Under the pieces are notes generated by a model. That model had not been told where the DNA came from. It searched no databases and saw nothing but the letters and a program-made list of their open reading frames with translations. From contig WNNJ02001615.1 of NCBI GenBank assembly GCA_012934845.2, positions 28,523 through 92,522 of the forward strand: a DNA stretch of 64,000 nucleotides. Reading direction: 5' to 3'. Positions 59,452-64,000 of this stretch are shown piece after piece. The position numbers and the translations under genes were made by a program. Numbering within the stretch: position 1 is the stretch's first letter; each line of letters starts with the position of its first letter. Origin of the DNA: Pomphorhynchus laevis (Eukaryota > Acanthocephala > Palaeacanthocephala > Echinorhynchida > Pomphorhynchidae).

Positions 59452-60787
59452 AGGAATAACGATGGCAATAATGATAAGTTGGCAGCCAACGAATGTAATG
59501 GTAGTCCGAAAAAGAAAGTATTCCTGTCATTTGGCATAGACCAAATTCTATCAAAAGAATATAAGGGTAACCATTATAGAAAATTTAATCAGCAGACATG
59601 GAGATAAACTTATTTAGAAAGAAACTCAATTGGCTTATATACTACAGAGAGCGGGTATACGACAGGATCGTTAATTAGATCAAGTCTTGATCATCAAAAT
59701 CTTGCGAGGAGTACAATGGAAAGACTAATAACCGAAAATAACCAAGATACAATTAACGAGGAGTGCATCGAAGTCAATCCATTACAACCTGATTATCGAA
59801 ATAGCCTATCAAAGGAAGTGGAATATGTTACGAAGTTAATCACAGGCAAATCAGCACGGGAGAAATACAAGCGGACAAAGTTCACTGATTTCCAACGTTA
59901 TAGGCTTAAAAAACTTTACAGAAAAACCGAATACCCAGAACATAACGAGATTGAACAGCTGGCACGGAACATGAATCTATCAGTCCATAATATAAAGGTA
60001 AAAATTTTTTCGTTACAGAAAATTGAGAATTACCACGACCTTCTAAGACAGCGTTCATTCACACAGTAAAATGTATTATCCTAGTCATTGGTACTTAATG
60101 ATAAATCAATAGTTATTGAACATAAGGAAATATTCAAATTATTAAAATTTATGTGATATATCAAAAGTGTGATATTATGCTTATAAATAAATTGGCTATC
60201 GATATGATATATCATTATATCAATAGATATATGCATAGAAATTAAATTTTACAGTTTATATTACTTTGGACTTTAACTGATATACTCAATAAGGAGGGTC
60301 ATGGTTAATTTACACTTTTGACCATGTGACCAAAGCACATTGCTTTGTAAAAATAATGTTAATAAAATCATTCAGCGTCACAAGGTAAATAAATCCAAAT
60401 GCTTAGTTTTGGAGCATTTATTTAAAATGCCGATATTCTTTATCATTTTAGGTGTGGTTCCAGAATCGACGATCGCGAAGAAAGAAGGCCGTGGAGAGTG
60501 ATTTTTCGGATAACGATTCGCAGCCCATATTTATAAATCCGAAGGCGCTTCCCCATATACCGATCAGTAGGAAAAATTCAATGCTGCATCAATCGTCAAA
60601 ACATATTCAGCAAATGATGAATCAGAACCCTCATACCCAACCACCATACCAATCAATTTACTCCACTACTACACCCTTCAAATATCAAAAACCTATCAAT
60701 CAATCACGAAAACAAATTTCTAAATCATACATATCCAGTAGTGAAGATGAATTACGCAAACACAACAAATCAGACGGAAATATCTGA
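59452..60787 (+). CDS. PRD-like homeodomain transcription factor (5' exon not found)
   Basis: Three exons: about 59,452-59,566, 59,618-59,997 and 60,452-60,787. The introns are 51 and 454 nt, GT-AG, phases 1 and 0. The first exon carries an eh1 (Groucho-binding) motif, SFGIDQIL, at 59,527-59,550. The homeodomain is built from exons 2 and 3: KYKRTKFTDFQRYRLKKLYR, KTEYPEHNEIEQLARNMNLS, VHNIK, then VWFQNRRSRRKK. Key residues Arg5, Phe8, Leu16, Tyr25, Pro26, Trp48, Phe49, Gln50, Asn51 and Arg53 are present. The T.YP pair, Val47 and the intron between residues 46 and 47 fit the PRD class; Gln50 makes it a Q50 PRD-like factor. Position 54-55 is Ser-Arg instead of the common Ala-Lys. The tail is polar, with Gln/Ser/Thr runs. 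If read from the ATG at 59,716 alone, the eh1 exon would be lost. The exact family is unclear. Confidence 0.88.
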
Positions 60788-60789
60788 TA

Positions 60790-61670
60790 TGGGAGAGTAT
60801 ATACAAAATCCGATAAAGTGTCGATGAAAGTTACTGTGTGGCAACGAAGGAGTTCCGTGTGTAAAGAACGAAAATTACAATTTTGATGAATGGGCATAAA
60901 GAAGTGAAAGAGTTTCAAGTTTTAATAAAATCATAAGATATTGGCTTAATGATCTGATGGGTTGCGCGATAAAAATTACAACTGTTTTAATCTGAAAGTA
61001 AAAAAAACAGTTATAAGTTTTATGATGAAAAATAAAACTGTGCGCTGACAATCATTATGATATCAGAATATATTCAGTTGAATATACTATCGATAAATTT
61101 CGGGATGCGATATAGTGAAACCTGATTTACCTTTTTAATAAAATCTAAATAATTTACATATTCTGTTATAAGCGAATGAGATTAAAATTTTGAAGGATGA
61201 GTTGTATCTTTACTTTAAAATTAGTCGAAAAATGTACCAAATTGAACGGGTATATCAATTCTGTATATTTTAATGAAGTTTTTTTTTATGGTGATGGGCC
61301 ATGTAAAGGAGTAGTTTCTCGTTACGAGATTACCCATGTATAAAATTTTCTTTATTTGTATTGTTTTATTCCTGTTACGATTTTTAACTTGAATCAAAAC
61401 AACCAGAAAAGCCGGAAAGCTTTAAAACTTCTAAAGATCTTTCAGGTTGTTTTATATTTTTCAGTTTTTGAGTTTATTCTTAAATGTTCATATTATAAAT
61501 ATTAAAATAAAAATAATTGTTAAAATAAAAATATAATTAAGGGAATAAAATAATTGTTGCTTTAATAATTGTTCCTGAAAGTTAGACTTTTAGTTTTTGA
61601 CATGTGCATTTTGACATGCTCGTTCTAAGCATTTTGTTAATTCTGTTTTGCAGATGCACAGTCGTTTTAA
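60790..61670. other. 3' flank of homeobox gene, AT-rich
   Basis: AATAAAA at 60,922 is a possible polyadenylation signal. No other feature seen. Confidence 0.4.
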
Positions 61671-61678
61671 ACAAATTT

Positions 61679-62258
61679 TTAGACGATGTTGCTGATCACG
61701 ATATGTGACAACAATAAATAATATAATCTTAACATTTTGACAATAAAAATGTCAAGAAAGCGATTACTACTGCTTGGAATCGTGACTTGGATAGAATGTC
61801 CTTTGGTGTTGAATTGTGTTATTTCAAAATAATGATGTTTCCAATGTTGCGATAGGCAATTCAAGCGTTCTAGAAAGATCAGATTGCATCTGACTTTGCT
61901 TAACTCGATCATTGCATGTGACGCTACGTAAAAATGGTGTTAGGGTATCGTTAAAGTGCTCTTCCACAAGTGCATCGGCCTTAGAGTTCCACTTCTTATT
62001 CGTCACATTTGCAAAGCTACGGTTTTACTTCGAACATATTTAAATACTTTAAGCAGAAAATAATCAACCTTGAAACTAAGCTTTTTCAGACTCCAGTGTA
62101 TCCACAAGACAAATGGCGAGAGGCTGGTTCAGCAATGATACCTCTTCTATAAAGGTCACTACTACACGGCTATCATAATAGATTTTATCACATTCGCATA
62201 TCATAAGATTCGCATACTGATAGTTGCTTGTGTGGCCATTGCCACAAATACTGCTCAT
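61679..62258 (-). pseudogene. unrecognised minus-strand coding-like stretches
   Basis: Three short frames follow each other: 62,258-62,076 (CGNGHTSNYQYANLMICECD, then VVVTFIEEVSLLNQPLAICL), about 62,020-61,824 (NKKWNSKADALVEEHFNDTL, TPFLRSVTCNDRVKQSQMQS) and an overlapping frame to 61,679. Composition is less AT-rich than the flanks and the peptides look like real protein, but stops separate them and I do not recognise a family. They may be exons with short introns or a decayed gene. Confidence 0.3.
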
Positions 62259-62467
62259 TCATACTGCACATTTGTTATTGCACTGTACCCCTGGAAGTAG
62301 TCTTGTTGAAATTAATAATGAAGATTTAATAGTCATTGATTATTTGATCGTTTTCTTTTGATAATATTTTTTAATTTGTAAGATTTGATTATGTATCCCA
62401 AGCAGATAGGCACAGTGGTAAAGTAAAACGCTTTTCATTATTATAATATTATCACATTGAATGAAAT

Positions 62468-62548
62468 GTGCCGTCTGATAGTCTTCCTCTGTATTAAGCA
62501 GTGGGAGGGATATGGTACTGATGAGTCATTGTGATGACGAAACGGTAA
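62468..62548 (+). ncRNA. hammerhead ribozyme (type III layout), upstream copy
   Basis: Stem III 5' strand GUGCCG 62,468-62,473, cleavage after GUC at 62,475. Core CUGAUGA 62,518-62,524, stem II GUCAU-UGUG-AUGAC 62,525-62,538, core GAAA 62,539-62,542, stem III 3' strand CGGUA 62,543-62,547. Five base pairs close stem III (one G-U). The lower part of stem I (UGAUAG against AUGGUA) is poorly paired, so this copy may cleave less well than the one 320 nt downstream. Confidence 0.8.
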
Positions 62549-62795
62549 TTGCTACTGTTATCGTCGTTCTTCCGCGTCTGGCTAAAAATGATTGTGTGCA
62601 TAATTCACGCGGAATATTCTCACACCCCTCTTGAAAATTAAAAAAGATATTAGCCGATAAAAAAGAGACCTGCACTGGCATTTGCAGTGCTTTTGCTAAT
62701 GATCCTATTTGGTGAAGCATTAGTGCTGATTTAGCACTCATGTGAAGTTACCAGAAATCTTTCTGGTACTTCATACACATGACTCGTGTGCCGTC
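62476..62795 (+). mobile_element. 320-nt hammerhead-bounded unit (retrozyme-like)
   Basis: The stretch between the two predicted cleavage sites. After the ribozyme 3' half it holds a hairpin with an 8-bp perfect stem (UUCCGCGU 62,570-62,577 with ACGCGGAA 62,607-62,614), then ~180 nt of mostly AT-rich sequence with a TGCACTGGCA/TTTGCAGTGC-type pairing, then the start of the next ribozyme. No coding capacity. The same hairpin follows the ribozyme in the next unit. Confidence 0.75.
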
Positions 62796-62868
62796 TGCCA
62801 GTCCTCCTCTGTATCCAGCAGTGGGAGGGATCTGGCACTGATGAGTCATTGTGATGACGAAACGGTAC
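62788..62868 (+). ncRNA. hammerhead ribozyme (type III layout), best copy
   Basis: Stem III: GUGCCG 62,788-62,793 with CGGUAC 62,863-62,868, six pairs (one G-U). Cleavage triplet GUC 62,793-62,795. Stem I: UGCCAG 62,796-62,801 with CUGGCA 62,832-62,837, six perfect pairs, extended by UCCUCC against GGGAGG with a bulge and capped by CUG-UAUC-CAG. Core CUGAUGA 62,838-62,844; stem II GUCAU-UGUG-AUGAC 62,845-62,858; core GAAA 62,859-62,862. All invariant core bases are present. Hammerheads self-cleave RNA at the triplet. Confidence 0.9.
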
Positions 62869-63160
62869 TTGCTACTGTTATCGTCGTTCTTCCGCGTCTG
62901 GCTAAAAATGATTGCGTACATAATTCACGCGGAATGGTCTCACACTCTTTCTTGAAAACTTTATTTATTAAACCCTGAACTTGCATTGGAATATAGCACT
63001 ATTGCAATTAATGCCACTAGCACGATCTATCCAAGTCCAACCACACGATGTACGCAAATGCCAGTGGTACTTGCTACTGTTATCGTCGTTCTTCCGCGTC
63101 TGGCTAAAAATGATTGTGTACATAATTCACACGGAATAGTCTCACGCTCTCTTTTGAATG
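62869..63160 (+). mobile_element. downstream unit and truncated third unit of hammerhead element
   Basis: 62,869-62,945 repeats the element body with the TTCCGCGT / ACGCGGAA hairpin. At 63,066 GGTACTTGCTACTGTTATCG restarts a third body lacking the ribozyme, with the hairpin partner changed to ACACGGAA. Confidence 0.8.
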
Positions 63161-63291
63161 AAATGTATTTTTGATAATGATAATTGTAAATTATGCACTT
63201 AAACAAATGATGTAAATCATCAAAAATATAAATTACCATAAATTAGACGTAGTTGCGTGCAAGTCTCTGATTAGATTGTTGTATCGATCAC

Positions 63292-63484
63292 TCATTATAG
63301 ACTTGCGAAATATAGTTTGAATCGTTTTTTTTTGAGCTTTCGACCAAACGGTCCTTGTCAACAGATAAAAATCAAACTGAATTAAATTAATTAATTCTAA
63401 TGATTTTTTATCTGTTGACAAGGACGGTTTGGTCGAAAGCTCCAATAAAAACGATTCAAACTGTACATCGCAAGTTTATAATGA
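63292..63484. repeat. long inverted repeat (83-bp arms), MITE-like hairpin
   Basis: Arms 63,292-63,374 and 63,401-63,484 are inverse copies (ACTTGCGA, TTTGAATCGTTTTT, AGCTTTCGACCAAAC, GTCCTTGTCAACAGATAAAA and reverse) with a ~26-bp AT spacer. A few mismatches only. No coding capacity. Confidence 0.9.
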
Positions 63485-64000
63485 TTACTATAAATCATAT
63501 CATATTTATATCTCAAAGAATAAAATTTTCAGTTGATTCATTTGAATCATATTGAAAGGAGTTACATTGTCTGACTTAAATATTGTTGTATTCAAAGTAA
63601 AACTGCTATATCTCGCGACGGTAAATAAAATGAGGAGCCTTTGTTTTTTAATTTTGCTCGTGTTGAAAAAATCTTTAATAATTTTACAAATTTTCAAACA
63701 TACAGCATATACAGCATTATACAGCATATTGTAATATAATATTATATATAATGTTTTAATGTCATTATTTGAACTAGTATTTTTAATTTGTAATGACAAA
63801 TTCATATGATAAAATATATTTATCAAACTATTTATTAGTTCCTAATTTCTTTAAATGTAGTCCATAATTTTGCTAATGCTTATTGAAAACGTAATCTATT
63901 ATTTATAAATAAATAATATTTTTTAATAATATAACAAGGCGATATTTGCCACCATCAAATCATTACAGAATATGCCATAATGTACTATAATTTGTAAAAA
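63485..64000. other. AT-rich DNA to the window end
   Basis: Nothing recognised. Short open frames on both strands are low-complexity. Confidence 0.4.

Noticed and set aside
62461-63160. CRISPR-like array because of repeated units
   Set aside because: Units are ~320 and ~200 nt, contain ribozyme cores, and the genome is animal.

Overview
The window is from an animal (metazoan) nuclear genome. It holds a PRD-like homeobox gene, a DCAF7/WDR68 WD40 gene, a CBP20 (NCBP2) relative and an LC8-type dynein light chain. The introns I could place are mostly 44-61 nt (a few are longer), and the background is very AT-rich. Most of the rest is retroelement debris: CR1-like LINEs, an I/Jockey-type LINE and many Penelope-like element (PLE) pieces. 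Short introns, touching convergent genes and heavy AT bias suggest a small invertebrate, but the sequence alone does not fix the phylum.

Layout. 1-8.6 kb: CR1-like LINEs in both orientations, including a nearly open ORF2 at 5.75-8.54 kb. 10.0-10.9 kb: the 3' end of an I/Jockey-type LINE and a PLE end. 11.9-16.0 kb: the main host island, with a seven-exon DCAF7 gene (+) whose last codons overlap the end of a dynein light chain gene (-). 16-29 kb: AT-rich DNA with many PLE terminal repeats, fragments of a third retroelement family and a ~593-bp tandem repeat. 28.2-40.8 kb: PLE bodies in both orientations (RT and GIY-YIG parts), one split by a 2.8-kb L2/CR1-like LINE. 40.8-48.7 kb: a near-identical tandem pair of ~3.96-kb units, each with an intronless CBP20-like gene and bounded by inverted arms. 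49.7-50.1 kb (and 34.8 kb): makorin-like zinc-finger fragments. 51.3-54.96 kb: a longer I/Jockey-type LINE (-). 55.3-59 kb: a 17-bp minisatellite, a partial third copy of the CBP20 5' flank and a palindrome. 59.45-60.79 kb: a PRD-like homeobox gene with an eh1 repressor motif. 61.7-64 kb: unrecognised open frames, ribozyme elements and a long hairpin.

The most striking find is a family of short dispersed elements carrying hammerhead ribozymes. The best copy (62,788-62,868) has the full invariant core, a perfect 5-bp stem II, a long paired stem I and a 6-bp stem III closed around a GUC cleavage triplet. A second copy lies exactly 320 nt upstream, so one transcript could release a 320-nt unit. 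Another copy is at 35.3 kb (-), and two partial copies are fused as a palindrome at 58.0-58.2 kb. These resemble retrozymes, but the layout is type III (open at stem III), whereas most described animal examples are type I.

The second notable find is the CBP20-like gene. It keeps the RRM fold signature but has changed several residues that contact the m7G cap in its family, and it sits inside a duplicated, inverted-repeat-bounded unit that looks like a captured gene.
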